Part shown: piece by piece, positions 51,401 through 60,696 of the stretch
Layout of the letters: every line of letters begins with the position of its first letter
Numbering within the stretch: the stretch's first letter is position 1
NCBI RefSeq assembly: GCF_900086705.1
Contig: NZ_LT575483.1
Location: 3,229,516 to 3,293,515 of the forward strand
Direction: 5' to 3'
DNA length: 64,000 nucleotides
DNA from: Massilibacillus massiliensis
GTDB taxonomy: Bacteria > Bacillota > Negativicutes > FLKF01
Program-made: the position numbers and the translations under genes
Notes under the pieces: model-generated
What the model was told of the DNA's origin: nothing
Databases searched by the model: none
The model's input: the letters and a program-made list of their open reading frames with translations, nothing else

Positions 51401-52675
51401 TTATTGTTTATTCGTTTTGGTAGGCAGTTTTATTGTGAAAGTAGTACCTTCACCTAGCGTACTTTTTACGTGGATGGTACCACCGTGTTTTTCGATGATC
51501 CATTTTGCCATGGACAGACCGAGCCCAGAACCGCCTTTATTACGAGATTCATCAACTTGATAGAAACGTTCAAAGATTTTATCGAGATGTTTTGCAGCAA
51601 TACCCTCACCGGTATCTGTGATGGTGATGTGAACTCTATCGTCCTTTTCATAACCACCGGCAATGATTTCTCCGTGTTCTGGTGTGTGGCGAATTGCATT
51701 ATCTAGAAGTATAGTAAGAACTTGTTTTAAACGGGCAGCATCACCTAAAGCAGTGAGCGTGGTCTTCATTTCTGTGTGAAGTGAGATGCATTTCCGTTTG
51801 GCGATGACTTCAAATGATTGCATCGTTTCTGTAATAAGTGGATTTAACGGAAAATACTCTTTTTCCAGCAATTGTTGATTCGCATCCGCCCGTGCTAAAA
51901 ATAGTAATGAATTAATGAGTTCTGTCATATTGGTTGTCTCAGCTTGTATATTGTTCAGCCATTTTTCATTGGCGGCAATTGTCTCGTGACTAGGTGCGCC
52001 TTTTATGATATCTAAATTTGTCTGGATAATCGTAATCGGTGTTCGGAGCTCATGTGAAGCATCTGAAACAAAATGTTTTTGCTGCTCGAGAGAAGCTTGA
52101 ATGGGCTTTATTGCACTTTTTGCCAAGAAATAACTAGCAAAGAAAGAAAGCAGGCTGCAAAATAAGCCTACGAGAAGCAGATGCGTCATAAATTCGTTCA
52201 TGCGTTCCGTCTGCTCTGTTTTATCATGGAAGACGATCAGTGTATAGTTTTCTTCAGGTAAAATTGTCCGCATATAGGCGAAAGGGATTGTTTCGAAAGT
52301 GAAATTTTCTGTAGTGGCAGGATTGTTTGCTATTTTCTTAAGTAATTGAGGAAGTTTGCTTTCTGGAATTGTTAAACCGTTCGAATACATGATAACATTG
52401 CCATCTATTGCGACTTTTACAAAGAAAAAGTTTGGTTTAGGCGGTGGTTTGAAACCAGCAATATTTTCAGAACTGTTCTCTGTTTTCTTATCATCCGGCA
52501 AGTCAAAGTTTTGTTTAGAGAGCACGTCATTGGTTATTTTTTGCATGACAAATAAGCTGCCTTGCTGTGAAGTCATTTTTAAAAGATAAAATAAACTGAT
52601 GCCTAAAATAATAAACAAAGTGACAATTACACTCACATTGATTAACGTCAGTTTCAACCGAAGTTTTTTAAACAT
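51401..52675 (-). CDS. Sensor histidine kinase
   Basis: 424 residues. TM1 (about 12-32), an extracytoplasmic domain of about 120 residues (with a PPPKPNFFFVKVAIDG stretch), TM2 (about 165-188), HisKA with phosphorylated His in SDASHELRTPITIIQ, HATPase N box DNAIRHTPEHG, G1 DTGEGI and G2 GSGLGLSMAKWI. All catalytic motifs are intact. It shares TAATG overlap with the response regulator, so the two form an operon (regulator first). Stimulus unknown; no target gene is adjacent. Confidence 0.93.
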   Translation of the reverse strand: MFKKLRLKLTLINVSVIVTLFIILGISLFYLLKMTSQQGSLFVMQKITNDVLSKQNFDLPDDKKTENSSENIAGFKPPPKPNFFFVKVAIDGNVIMYSNGLTIPESKLPQLLKKIANNPATTENFTFETIPFAYMRTILPEENYTLIVFHDKTEQTERMNEFMTHLLLVGLFCSLLSFFASYFLAKSAIKPIQASLEQQKHFVSDASHELRTPITIIQTNLDIIKGAPSHETIAANEKWLNNIQAETTNMTELINSLLFLARADANQQLLEKEYFPLNPLITETMQSFEVIAKRKCISLHTEMKTTLTALGDAARLKQVLTILLDNAIRHTPEHGEIIAGGYEKDDRVHITITDTGEGIAAKHLDKIFERFYQVDESRNKGGSGLGLSMAKWIIEKHGGTIHVKSTLGEGTTFTIKLPTKTNKQ

Positions 52676-53343
52676 TAACGTTCCTCCTCGAAACAGTAAC
52701 CAATGCCGCGAATTGTTCGAATGTTAGATATATTTAATTTTTTACGTAAATAATAGATATACAAATCCACATTGGCGATATTGGTTTCACTATCATATCC
52801 CCAAATTTTTTCCATGATACGTTCTTTGGTTATCACTTGTCCTTTGTTTTGCATAAGAAGTGCAAGTAATGCAGATTCTTTCACTGTTAATTGAAGTTTT
52901 TCATTATCTTTTACGACTTCACCATGTAACGTATATAAAGTTATTCCTGCAGCATCAATCACGCCTTCGGGTTGTTTCTTTTCAATACGTTTAGTTAATA
53001 CTTTAATTCTTGCCAATAATTCTTCTGTAAAAAATGGTTTAATTAAATAATCATCAGCTCCTGCTTCAAGACCTTCTACGCGTTCATTGGGGGAATCTTT
53101 TGCGGTTAAAAATAAAACCGGCGTATCAATTTTTTCTTTACGCATTTGTTTTAATACGGATAATCCATCTAAGCAAGGCAGCATGCGATCTAAAATAATA
53201 ACATCATAGTTTGCAGTTCTGATCTTTTCTAAAGCTTTCAAGCCATCGAGTGCCGTGTCAACCTGATAACCGGCACGGCTGATTAGTACAGTGAGAGATT
53301 CGCTCAGTCTCACTTCATCTTCAACTAATAATAAATTCATCAT
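52675..53343 (-). CDS. OmpR/PhoB-family response regulator
   Basis: 222 residues. Receiver domain (about 1-115) with acidic pocket EDE at the start (LLVEDEVRLSE), phosphorylated Asp in YDVIILDRMLP (about 51), Thr in VLFLTAK and Lys in DYLIKPF. C-terminal winged helix (about 125-220; VKESALLALLMQNKGQVITKE, IANVDLYIYYLRKKL). GGATTCC-type weak ribosome site upstream on the minus strand. Confidence 0.94.
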   Translation of the reverse strand: MMNLLLVEDEVRLSESLTVLISRAGYQVDTALDGLKALEKIRTANYDVIILDRMLPCLDGLSVLKQMRKEKIDTPVLFLTAKDSPNERVEGLEAGADDYLIKPFFTEELLARIKVLTKRIEKKQPEGVIDAAGITLYTLHGEVVKDNEKLQLTVKESALLALLMQNKGQVITKERIMEKIWGYDSETNIANVDLYIYYLRKKLNISNIRTIRGIGYCFEEER

Positions 53344-53465
53344 GGGAATCCTTTCATATTTTAATTAGTATAATACTATCATAGCTGATTATTCTTAGAA
53401 GTTCATTTGTTTTTTTAGAAGAATTAAACTAAAATAGAAATAGAATGAATAAAAAGAGGGTAAAT

Positions 53466-53660
53466 ATGAACGGTACAGAAAGAAAAAACATAAAATCTGG
53501 AAGTAAAGTAAAAGTTGTGCAAAAACAGCATCAACGCACAGGAGAACTTACGGAGGGCATTGTAAAAGATATTTTAACAAACAGCCATATTCATCCACGC
53601 GGAATTAAAGTTCGGCTGGCAAGTGGGATTATTGGCAGAGTACAAGAAATCGTAGAATAA
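53466..53660 (+). CDS. ywbE: YwbE family protein
   Basis: 64 residues from ATG 53466 (MNGTERKNIKSGSKVKVVQK), with AGAGGG upstream; a longer frame starts at 53445. YwbE (DUF2196) proteins are about 65 residues and share GxxVxIVxKqDQrtGxLTxGxVkdILTnSxxHPhGIKVrL, closely matched here (LTEGIVKDILTNSHIHPRGI). Predicted small beta-rich, possibly nucleic-acid-binding protein of unknown role. It lies 16 bases before a DEAD-box helicase gene, likely co-transcribed. Confidence 0.88.
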   Translation: MNGTERKNIKSGSKVKVVQKQHQRTGELTEGIVKDILTNSHIHPRGIKVRLASGIIGRVQEIVE

Positions 53661-53676
53661 TAAAGAGGTGCATTGG

Positions 53677-54990
53677 ATGGGTAAAAAATTTGTAGAACTT
53701 AAAGTTCATGAGACTTTATGTATGGTTTTAAAAGAGAATGGCATGATCGAGGCAACACCGGTGCAGGAAGCTGCTATACCTGTGATTCGCAGCGGTAAGG
53801 ATGTTTTAGTACAAGCGCAGACAGGAACGGGTAAAACGCTGGCTTTTCTGTTGCCGATTATGGAAAAAATAAAGGTAAATGCACCTGCTGTGCAGGCTTT
53901 AATCGTGACGCCAACGCGCGAGCTTGCTCTGCAGATTACAGCTGTAGCACAAAAAATCGGTGCTGCTGTGGGTGTAAGATCACTTACGGTTTACGGGGGA
54001 CAAGCCGTTGACCGTCAAATGCAAAAATTAGAACAAAAACCGCATATTATTGTTGGTACACCTGGCCGTATTTTAGATTTGGCGCGCCGGAAGACATTAC
54101 AGCTTTCCAGTGTAAATAAAGTTGTCTTGGATGAAGCGGACCAGATGCTGCATATGGGCTTTTTAGATGAAGTTGAAGACATTTTGAAGCAGACGGCAGG
54201 CGATCGTCAAACCATGTTTTTCTCAGCGACGATTCCCGAACGTATTAAGGGGATGTCGCATCGGTATATGAAATCTCCGCAGGACATTCATATTCAATCA
54301 GAAAATATTACACTGGATGAGATTGAGCAGGTTATTATTGATACGAATGAGGATACAAAATTAGATCAATTGTGTGCAATGATCAATGAATATCAACCAT
54401 ATCTTGCGATGGTTTTTTGTCATACCAAACAACGTGTTATCGATGTTACGATGGGGCTTGCGAAACGTGGTTATTTAGTAGATGAATTACATGGAGATTT
54501 AACACAAGCCAAACGAACGTTAGTCATGCGAAAATTCAGCACAGCAAAATTGCAGATTTTAGTTGCGACAGATATTGCCGCACGTGGTCTAGATGTTGAA
54601 GGTGTGACCCATGTGTTTAATTATGATATTCCGCATGACGTTGAGACTTATATTCATCGAATTGGCAGAACTGGGCGGGCTGGCGATAAAGGGAAAGCGA
54701 TTACTTTTGTCAATGCGCGGCAATATAATTATCTTAGACTCATTGAGCAGGGGATCAAGAACCGTATTCATAAACAAAAGGCAACCGTAAAAGCAAACCA
54801 AGAAAAAACTGCAGAGCCCAAAGAAAAGCAGATAAAAGAGAAAAATCCGCAAAAACAGGAGCAGGTATCTTTAAGTAGATATGCCAATCGTAAGGGTGCT
54901 AAGCATGGCGGATCAAATCATCGCAGCCGCCGCAAGCCAAAACCGACAGGGACTGTAGAGCAAAGCGGCAGGAATAAAAAAAGAAGATAA
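53677..54990 (+). CDS. DEAD-box RNA helicase
   Basis: 437 residues from ATG 53677, with AGAGG seven bases upstream; a GTG at 53668 overlaps it. Motifs in order: Q motif ATPVQEAAIP, I AQTGTGKT, Ia PTRELALQ, II DEAD in VVLDEADQML, III SAT, IV region VFCHTKQR, V ATDIAARGLDVEGV and VI HRIGRTGRAG. The C-terminal tail (about 375-437) is Lys/Arg-rich and low complexity, suited to RNA binding. CshA/DeaD-type role in RNA unwinding, ribosome assembly or cold adaptation is expected. Co-transcribed with ywbE. Confidence 0.94.
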   Translation: MGKKFVELKVHETLCMVLKENGMIEATPVQEAAIPVIRSGKDVLVQAQTGTGKTLAFLLPIMEKIKVNAPAVQALIVTPTRELALQITAVAQKIGAAVGVRSLTVYGGQAVDRQMQKLEQKPHIIVGTPGRILDLARRKTLQLSSVNKVVLDEADQMLHMGFLDEVEDILKQTAGDRQTMFFSATIPERIKGMSHRYMKSPQDIHIQSENITLDEIEQVIIDTNEDTKLDQLCAMINEYQPYLAMVFCHTKQRVIDVTMGLAKRGYLVDELHGDLTQAKRTLVMRKFSTAKLQILVATDIAARGLDVEGVTHVFNYDIPHDVETYIHRIGRTGRAGDKGKAITFVNARQYNYLRLIEQGIKNRIHKQKATVKANQEKTAEPKEKQIKEKNPQKQEQVSLSRYANRKGAKHGGSNHRSRRKPKPTGTVEQSGRNKKRR

Positions 54991-55039
54991 AAAAAGGCAA
55001 TCCGTACAATGATGTAGTTCATTGAGGATTGCCTTTTTT
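54990..55039 (+). terminator. Terminator of the helicase gene
   Basis: AAAAAAGGCAATCC pairs with GGATTGCCTTTTTT (55026-55039). Confidence 0.9.
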
Positions 55040-55075
55040 ACTAGAACTTTACTCTGTTTTTAGAACAATGGAATT

Positions 55076-55300
55076 TTATTTTGCTTCTGCCGCCGCTGCC
55101 GCTTCCTGTGCTGCAATTAAATCTTCTAATTGTTCTTTTTGACGCATAAGTTCAGCTAATGGAATTTCTCCGGCACCTTGTTGTGGTACGAGAGGTTCCG
55201 TCTGTAAAGCTGCACAACGTTCATTCATCATTTTATAACCGAATACGCCGGCAACTGCTCCTACAGCTAAACCAATCCAAAAATCACTTCTTGAAAACAT
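55076..55300 (-). CDS. Small membrane-anchored protein, last gene of the P1B-ATPase operon
   Basis: 74 residues from ATG 55300 (MFSRSDFWIGLAVGAVAGVF), which has GGAGGTG on the minus strand. One N-terminal membrane segment rich in Gly/Ala (about 8-24), a Cys in MNERCAAL, then a helical, Glu/Ala-rich tail likely to form a coiled coil. Similar small proteins (YtxH-like in shape) accompany HMA2-type ATPases in related bacteria. It starts six bases after the ATPase stop. Function unknown. Confidence 0.7.
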   Translation of the reverse strand: MFSRSDFWIGLAVGAVAGVFGYKMMNERCAALQTEPLVPQQGAGEIPLAELMRQKEQLEDLIAAQEAAAAAEAK

Positions 55301-55305
55301 GAAAA

Positions 55306-57459
55306 TCACCTCCTTTGTTGCAATTTAGGAATGAATATATTTTTATTAGGTAATAGAATACGCGCACTGTTTAAAACGACACCAATGGTTGCTGCGTTAT
55401 GAATCACTGCTGCGACTAGCGGATTGATCCTTCCTAAAGCACCAAGCAGCATAGCCATCGTATTGATGGTGATCGTCGCTGTGAAATTCTGCCGAACAAG
55501 CTGCATAGTGTCACGACCTAAATTAATGACTTCCGGCAATTTTAGCGGGTCATCGGAGTTAATTGTAACAGCCGAGGATTCTACAGCAATATCAGTACGA
55601 CGTCCTCCCATTGCTACACCGACATCTGCAAATGCAAGTGCAGGCGCATCATTGATCCCATCGCCGACCATTAAAATATGACCCCGTTTTTGCAGCTTCG
55701 TAACGAGGTTTGCTTTATCTTCAGGCAGTATCTCTGCATGTACTTCATCAATATCTAAAGTTTGTGCTACGTAATCAGCTACTGTTTTTGAATCGCCGGT
55801 TAACATGACAATTTCATCAATGCCTTGACGGCGCAGCTGATTTAAAGTTTTTTTGAAATTTGGACGAATCGGATCATTTACGATCAAAACGCCAAGTAAT
55901 TGCTCATTTCGTGCAACGTAAAGACGATTTAGTCCCGGAGAATCTGAAACACCGGTAAGTTGGTTCAAACCGCTTACATTACGTTCTTTCATAAATCGTA
56001 AGCTGCCAACGAGAATTTCGCCGCCTGTATAGTCATCCTGATCATCAATAAATCCGATCATACCGCGTCCTACAATCGTTTCAGAAGTTAAATGCGGAGG
56101 CACTTGCCAACCGGATTCCGTTACATATTGCTGGATCGCTACAGCAAGCGGATGAATCGAGTGAAGTTCTGTTGAAGCCGCAAGGAGAAGCATTTCTTTT
56201 TCACCGATGTCAGGCAGCGTATGAATCGCTGTGATTTGCGGGGTACCAACCGTGATGGTACCGGTCTTATCTAAGACGACTGTATCAATATCAGCAAGCG
56301 CTTCAATGTAATTGCCGCCCTTTACTAAGATTCCTTTTTTCGCTGCCATTGCAATCGCGGCAGAAATAGCAGTGGCGGTAGATAATTTTAACCCGCAGGA
56401 GAAATCAATGAACAACATATTTAAAACGCGTTGCCAATCACGTGTAGCGCCAAAGACTAAAGCGGCTGATAAAAAAGAAATAGGAACGAGCATGTTTGCC
56501 ATACGATCGGCAAAATTTTGTACAGGCGCTCGACGTGTTTGCGCATCTTCCACCATGTGCACAATACGGGACAAGGAAGTTTCATCACCGACTTTTTCAA
56601 CGAGGATTTCCAGCTGTCCACTCTGCACGACTGTACCAGCATAGACTTGTGCTCCAATGCTTTTTTCCGCAGGGATGGATTCTCCTGTAATCGAGGATTG
56701 GTCAACAGCAGCATGTCCAACAAGTACCTTGCCGTCTACGCAGATTTTTTCTCCGATATGAACGGCGATGCGATCACCTGCTTGGATATTTTCGATGGCA
56801 ACTTTTATTTCATGTCCGGTTGCATCTTCAATTTTCCAAGCGTATTGCTGGTCTAAACGCAAGAGTGTAGAAATATGCTTGCGTGCTCTGTCGGCAGCGT
56901 AAATTGTGAGCATTTCAGCGAAATTTGATAATGCTAAGAGGGTTAAACTGGATTCGGGTTTGCCGGAAAGCACCGAGGCTATAACGGCAGTCGCCGTTAG
57001 TGTATCAGCATTGGGCTGACGTTCAAGTACGATACTTTTGGCACCGCTGATCATAAGTTTTCGCGCAACGAGAAGAACAAATATACTGCGAAGCACTCTA
57101 AGTGATATAAATGCCTGTGGGGATACTTTTTTTAACAATTGCATGGCAACAAATCCGCTAAAAGCAAGCAACGCATCACGTCGATATACCGCGAGACTGG
57201 CATGTTCTTCTGATTGTGATACTGTTTGCACGGCACGTACCGGTTTATTGACAAACAGTGCAGCTATAGATTGCTGTACCTGCGGTAGGTTGTTCAGGTG
57301 ATTTTTAAAGTAAATCGTAGCCTGACCATTATCCTTTATGATAGCGAAAAGGATATTTGGCATAGAGCGAAACTTGATTTCAAAGCGTGTTCGCTGGCTC
57401 CTGGATAAATTGCAGGGGAGTTTGACTTGTATGTATGGATAGTTCACTTTATCACCCAA
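55306..57459 (-). CDS. Heavy-metal translocating P1B-type ATPase with SCGLKLS membrane motif
   Basis: 717 residues. Degenerate HMA-like N-terminus (about 1-75), TM helices, actuator SSITGESIPAEKS, phosphorylation site VVLDKTGTITVG, the P1B-specific HP motif (SIHPLAVAIQ) and hinge MVGDGINDAPALAFADVGVAMG. The usual CPC/CPx metal site in the sixth helix is replaced by FSCGLKLSTATAI, as in a less studied P1B group, so the metal cannot be assigned as Cu, Zn or Cd by motif. It overlaps the upstream HMA2 gene by 16 bases. Part of a four-gene minus-strand operon, 58525 to 55076. Confidence 0.9.
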   Translation of the reverse strand: MGDKVNYPYIQVKLPCNLSRSQRTRFEIKFRSMPNILFAIIKDNGQATIYFKNHLNNLPQVQQSIAALFVNKPVRAVQTVSQSEEHASLAVYRRDALLAFSGFVAMQLLKKVSPQAFISLRVLRSIFVLLVARKLMISGAKSIVLERQPNADTLTATAVIASVLSGKPESSLTLLALSNFAEMLTIYAADRARKHISTLLRLDQQYAWKIEDATGHEIKVAIENIQAGDRIAVHIGEKICVDGKVLVGHAAVDQSSITGESIPAEKSIGAQVYAGTVVQSGQLEILVEKVGDETSLSRIVHMVEDAQTRRAPVQNFADRMANMLVPISFLSAALVFGATRDWQRVLNMLFIDFSCGLKLSTATAISAAIAMAAKKGILVKGGNYIEALADIDTVVLDKTGTITVGTPQITAIHTLPDIGEKEMLLLAASTELHSIHPLAVAIQQYVTESGWQVPPHLTSETIVGRGMIGFIDDQDDYTGGEILVGSLRFMKERNVSGLNQLTGVSDSPGLNRLYVARNEQLLGVLIVNDPIRPNFKKTLNQLRRQGIDEIVMLTGDSKTVADYVAQTLDIDEVHAEILPEDKANLVTKLQKRGHILMVGDGINDAPALAFADVGVAMGGRRTDIAVESSAVTINSDDPLKLPEVINLGRDTMQLVRQNFTATITINTMAMLLGALGRINPLVAAVIHNAATIGVVLNSARILLPNKNIFIPKLQQRR

Positions 57460-58040
57460 CCTCTAAGCAAGGTGTATGCCCACCATAGCATTTGAGGGCC
57501 GGATGGATATTGTTTTAATGTGAGTACTTTGTTGATGCCTCTGGTGATAAAAATAGATGCAATCAGCGAACGCAGATCAAAATGATAGTTTGTCATTTGC
57601 TGAATAAAGCGATCTAGATTGATAAACAGATTACGAATTTGCAAACCTGCCTCACTTTGGGAGACGGAACGCGAAGGACCGAAAAATTTGTCTTCCAAGT
57701 AATCCATTAGGTTGGCAATCTGAATTGAGCTGCAGGTATAGGTTAGCAGAAGACTGCCTGTATACGAATTAATCTCCACAGAGGTAATGAAAGGCAATGC
57801 TTGCAATTTATAAAGAAATGCTGTACGCAAGCTAGTATTATGTATGAACATTGCACTTTGATAACGACGTCTGTGGGGAAGTGCATGCACTAAAGTGATT
57901 TGTTTTGAAGGCTTTGCAGCCATAAATGTCGGCTGTGAAGCTTGGCAGACCGCGTGCGAAGGAGTAGTTTTCCCGGAGAAAAGCTGATGAAGTTGCTTTC
58001 CGGCAGATAATCCAATCGCTAAACCAGATAAATATGACAT
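57444..58040 (-). CDS. HMA2-domain accessory protein
   Basis: 198 residues. N-terminal glycine-rich segment (YLSGLAIGLSAGKQLHQLF), then an HMA2-like ferredoxin fold (about 50-120): LVHALPHRRRYQSAMFIHN and ITSVEINSYTGSLLLTYTC, the pattern of heavy-metal-associated domains that have lost the CxxC. The C-terminal 70 residues are helical with possible membrane association (LIASIFITRGINKVL; MLWWAYTLLRGWV). Encoded between another HMA2 protein and the P1B-ATPase, it is probably a partner or regulator of the pump. Confidence 0.75.
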   Translation of the reverse strand: MSYLSGLAIGLSAGKQLHQLFSGKTTPSHAVCQASQPTFMAAKPSKQITLVHALPHRRRYQSAMFIHNTSLRTAFLYKLQALPFITSVEINSYTGSLLLTYTCSSIQIANLMDYLEDKFFGPSRSVSQSEAGLQIRNLFINLDRFIQQMTNYHFDLRSLIASIFITRGINKVLTLKQYPSGPQMLWWAYTLLRGWVIK

Positions 58041-58045
58041 AATTG

Positions 58046-58525
58046 TCAGCTCCTTTTATATTTCTTTAACACCATTGCTTCAATTTTTTTCAATTCAGGG
58101 TTTTTCACGATATTTTCCGGCAGATAAGTCAATAGGATAGATCCGGTTGTAGTATTTACTGAGAAATGCTCTAATTCGTTTATTTCTGAAAGTTTGTTCT
58201 GAAGTGTAGATGCTAAATTAGAATTATTGATCAAAGCAGCAGAATATAACCGAATGCGTCCTGGAGAATAATGGGAAACAGTAACCTGCTGCATGAGAAA
58301 CTCCATTTTCATAGATGGCAAAGGAAAATTTTTAAAGATATTCAAATTACATCGCTCCTTGCTAAATTCATTTTGTAATACTTTTTTATGCTTGAGCATA
58401 TGTATAGTAGACAATAAAGAAAAAATAATCCCTGCATACAAATGATAGCGTTTATTAGAAAAAATTGTGATCCATGTACACAAAAACGATAAGAACAAAG
58501 GTAAATTTAAATGAGTTTTACGCAT
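58046..58525 (-). CDS. HMA2-domain membrane protein, first gene of the operon
   Basis: 159 residues. Two N-terminal hydrophobic segments (LNLPLFLSFLCTWITIF; YHLYAGIIFSLLSTIHML), then an HMA2-like domain (about 80-150) with VTVSHYSPGRIRLYSAALIN and FSVNTTTGSILLTYLP. The SPGRIR-like sequence is the usual HMA2 counterpart of the metal-binding loop; there is no CxxC. Six bases separate it from the next gene. Minus-strand ribosome site AGGAGC before ATG 58525. Confidence 0.75.
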   Translation of the reverse strand: MRKTHLNLPLFLSFLCTWITIFSNKRYHLYAGIIFSLLSTIHMLKHKKVLQNEFSKERCNLNIFKNFPLPSMKMEFLMQQVTVSHYSPGRIRLYSAALINNSNLASTLQNKLSEINELEHFSVNTTTGSILLTYLPENIVKNPELKKIEAMVLKKYKRS

Positions 58526-58783
58526 CGTGAATCGCTCCTAAATCTTTGTATAAATTGTCAATCGTGTGTCTATTATCAATCATTTACATGATACGACATT
58601 TTTTATGAGACTGTAAAGAGAAATATTTACTTTTTAGTTAAGATGATGCAACGATATTTCTATGTAGAGCCAGTAGTTTTACTTTGTCTATAATCTCAAA
58701 CAATGGGAATTCATGTATTACATTTAGTATAGTTTAAATATACTAGAGTTTTTATAATGAATGAAAGAGATGAGGTGGCAAGC

Positions 58784-60007
58784 ATGACTTTAATGGGTAA
58801 GGCGGTAGTTGCGCAAGGCGGTGGTCCGACAGCGGTGATCAATCAAAGTTTGGTTGGTATTATTGAGGAGGCGAAAAAACACCCGGAAATTACGCAAGTT
58901 TATGGTGCCGTTAGAGGCGTTGAAGGTATTGTCAACGAAGAGTTTCTTGATTTAACGCAGGAAACGACTCGTAACTTAAGTGATGTAGCAATGACTCCAT
59001 CCTCTGCTTTGTTATCGACTCGAGTAAGACCGGATCAAGCGTATTGTCGTGAAATTCTAAAAGTTCTGCAGGCACATGAAATTCGTTATTTTTTTTATAT
59101 AGGTGGCAATGATTCATCAGACACAGTCAGAATTGTCAATGCGTATGCGGAAGCTGAAGGTTATGAGTTGAAAGCAATTCATGTTCCTAAAACAATTGAT
59201 AATGATTTAGTCGGAAATGATCATACACCTGGTTTTGGTTCAGCGGCGCGGTTTGTTATGCAGGCTTTTTCAGGGATTAATTTAGACGTGAAAGCGTTGG
59301 GCGGGATTTATATTGGCGTTATTATGGGAAGACATGCAGGGTTTTTAACGGCATCCGCAAGTGCAGCGAGAAAGTTTTTGGATGATGGCCCGCATTTAAT
59401 CTATTTACCGGAACGTCCTTTTGAGATGGAAACTTTCTTGGCGGACGTGAAACGTGTTCATGATAGACTTGGACGTTGTATTATTGCAGTATCGGAAGGT
59501 ATTGCGGATGAAGAGGGCGTACCGATTATCACCAAACATATGAAACGTTTAGAAGTGGATGCGCATGGTAATGTGAGCATGTCGGGGAATGGGACATTAG
59601 GTGATCTCCTTGTTGACAAGATTAAGGAGACTTTAAAAATAAAAAGAGTGCGGGCGGATACATTCGGTTATATTCAACGTTCTTTTTTGGGAACTGTCTC
59701 GGATATAGATCAACAGGAAGCGCGTGAAGTTGGGGAGAAGGCTGTCCAATTTGCTGTGCTAGAGCATAAATCTGGTGCTGTATGCGTGAAGCGCGTAGGT
59801 ACATATGCTGTGGAGTATGATATCGTACCGATTGAAGAAGTCGCAGGACTGACGAGAAAAATGCCGGATGCATTTATCAGTGAGGAAAACAATGATGTTA
59901 CGCCTGCATTTAAAACGTTTATCATGCCATTATTAGGAAGTTCAATTCCACAGACGGCGATCCTTAGAGCACCAAAAGTGCCGAAGTTAATACATAAAGA
60001 AGACTAA
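58784..60007 (+). CDS. pfp: Diphosphate-dependent phosphofructokinase
   Basis: 407 residues from ATG 58784 with GAGGTGG six bases upstream; a longer frame begins at 58757. PFK fold: VVAQGGGPTAVINQSLVG at the N-terminus, IGGNDSSDT and VPKTIDNDLVGNDHTPGFGSA. Asp in GGNDS (Gly in ATP enzymes) and Lys in PKTIDND (Gly in ATP enzymes) are the markers for use of pyrophosphate in place of ATP. It converts fructose 6-phosphate to fructose 1,6-bisphosphate reversibly, saving ATP in an anaerobe. Monocistronic with a strong terminator. Confidence 0.9.
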   Translation: MTLMGKAVVAQGGGPTAVINQSLVGIIEEAKKHPEITQVYGAVRGVEGIVNEEFLDLTQETTRNLSDVAMTPSSALLSTRVRPDQAYCREILKVLQAHEIRYFFYIGGNDSSDTVRIVNAYAEAEGYELKAIHVPKTIDNDLVGNDHTPGFGSAARFVMQAFSGINLDVKALGGIYIGVIMGRHAGFLTASASAARKFLDDGPHLIYLPERPFEMETFLADVKRVHDRLGRCIIAVSEGIADEEGVPIITKHMKRLEVDAHGNVSMSGNGTLGDLLVDKIKETLKIKRVRADTFGYIQRSFLGTVSDIDQQEAREVGEKAVQFAVLEHKSGAVCVKRVGTYAVEYDIVPIEEVAGLTRKMPDAFISEENNDVTPAFKTFIMPLLGSSIPQTAILRAPKVPKLIHKED

Positions 60008-60016
60008 AAGAAAGAG

Positions 60017-60062
60017 AACGCGTTAGGGGTGTTGCATTTTTATGCGACGCCCCTAACGCGTT
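60017..60062 (+). terminator. Terminator of the phosphofructokinase gene
   Basis: AACGCGTTAGGGGTGTTGCAT pairs with ATGCGACGCCCCTAACGCGTT apart from one mismatch; ends TTTG. Confidence 0.85.
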
Positions 60063-60130
60063 TGTAGACCTACGAAGTTCCTTAGTGAAGCATCTTAAAA
60101 ATGAGATTTTGCATAATAAAAGTTTATCAC

Positions 60131-60178
60131 TTGCATTATTTTGGAATTCATCTTATAATACAAATGAGCATATGCTCA
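60131..60178 (+). promoter_or_regulatory. Promoter and palindromic operator of the DUF134 gene
   Basis: TTGCAT (60131-60136), 17 bases, TATAAT (60154-60159), then the perfect palindrome TGAGCATATGCTCA (60165-60178) across the expected start site. Suggests autorepression by the encoded HTH protein. Confidence 0.7.
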
Positions 60179-60195
60179 AATAGAGGAGGCGTAGA

Positions 60196-60687
60196 ATGGT
60201 AAGATTGCGCTGCTGTGGAATTGTGGATGATTTTCCTGCGTGTAGAAAATTTTCTAGCCATATTGATAATGAAAAAGCGGTTACGCTTCATTATGAAGAG
60301 TTTGAAGCAATTCGATTAAAAGATTATAAAGGGCTAGAGCAGACAGAAGCTGCCGAAATGATGGGGTTATCCCGCCCAACTTTTCAGCGCATATTGCAAT
60401 CTGCCAAGAAAAAAATTGCGACTGCGCTGATTGAGGGACAAAACATATTAATTGAAGGGGGAAATTATAAAATGGCAAATCGTACGTTTGAATGTCAAGA
60501 ATGCAAGCATGTCTGGGAAGTGCCGCCTTGCACAGAAGGTGGAAAACATGGCTATGAGCTGGAGTGCCCTAAATGCGGGAGTATGAAAAAAATTAAATTA
60601 GAAAATGGTGTGCGCCATGTTTGCAGCGGCGGACATCATGATGAACATGGTAGCAGTGGATGTTGCGGCGGGCATCATCATGGATAA
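60196..60687 (+). CDS. DUF134 DNA-binding protein fused to a zinc-ribbon and His/Cys-rich tail
   Basis: 163 residues. N-terminal UPF0251/DUF134 domain (about 1-90): LRCCGIVDDFPACRKFSSH and the HTH LEQTEAAEMMGLSRPTFQRI. A zinc ribbon follows, CQECKHVWEVPPC and CPKCGSMKKI (about 98-133), and a tail rich in His, Gly and Cys (GGHHDEHGSSGCCGGHHHG). The His/Cys tail suggests metal sensing or storage. It is likely a metal- or redox-responsive regulator; the operator at 60165 supports self-control. GGAGG precedes ATG. No partner gene in the same unit. Confidence 0.88.
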   Translation: MVRLRCCGIVDDFPACRKFSSHIDNEKAVTLHYEEFEAIRLKDYKGLEQTEAAEMMGLSRPTFQRILQSAKKKIATALIEGQNILIEGGNYKMANRTFECQECKHVWEVPPCTEGGKHGYELECPKCGSMKKIKLENGVRHVCSGGHHDEHGSSGCCGGHHHG

Positions 60688-60696
60688 GTAAATTAG

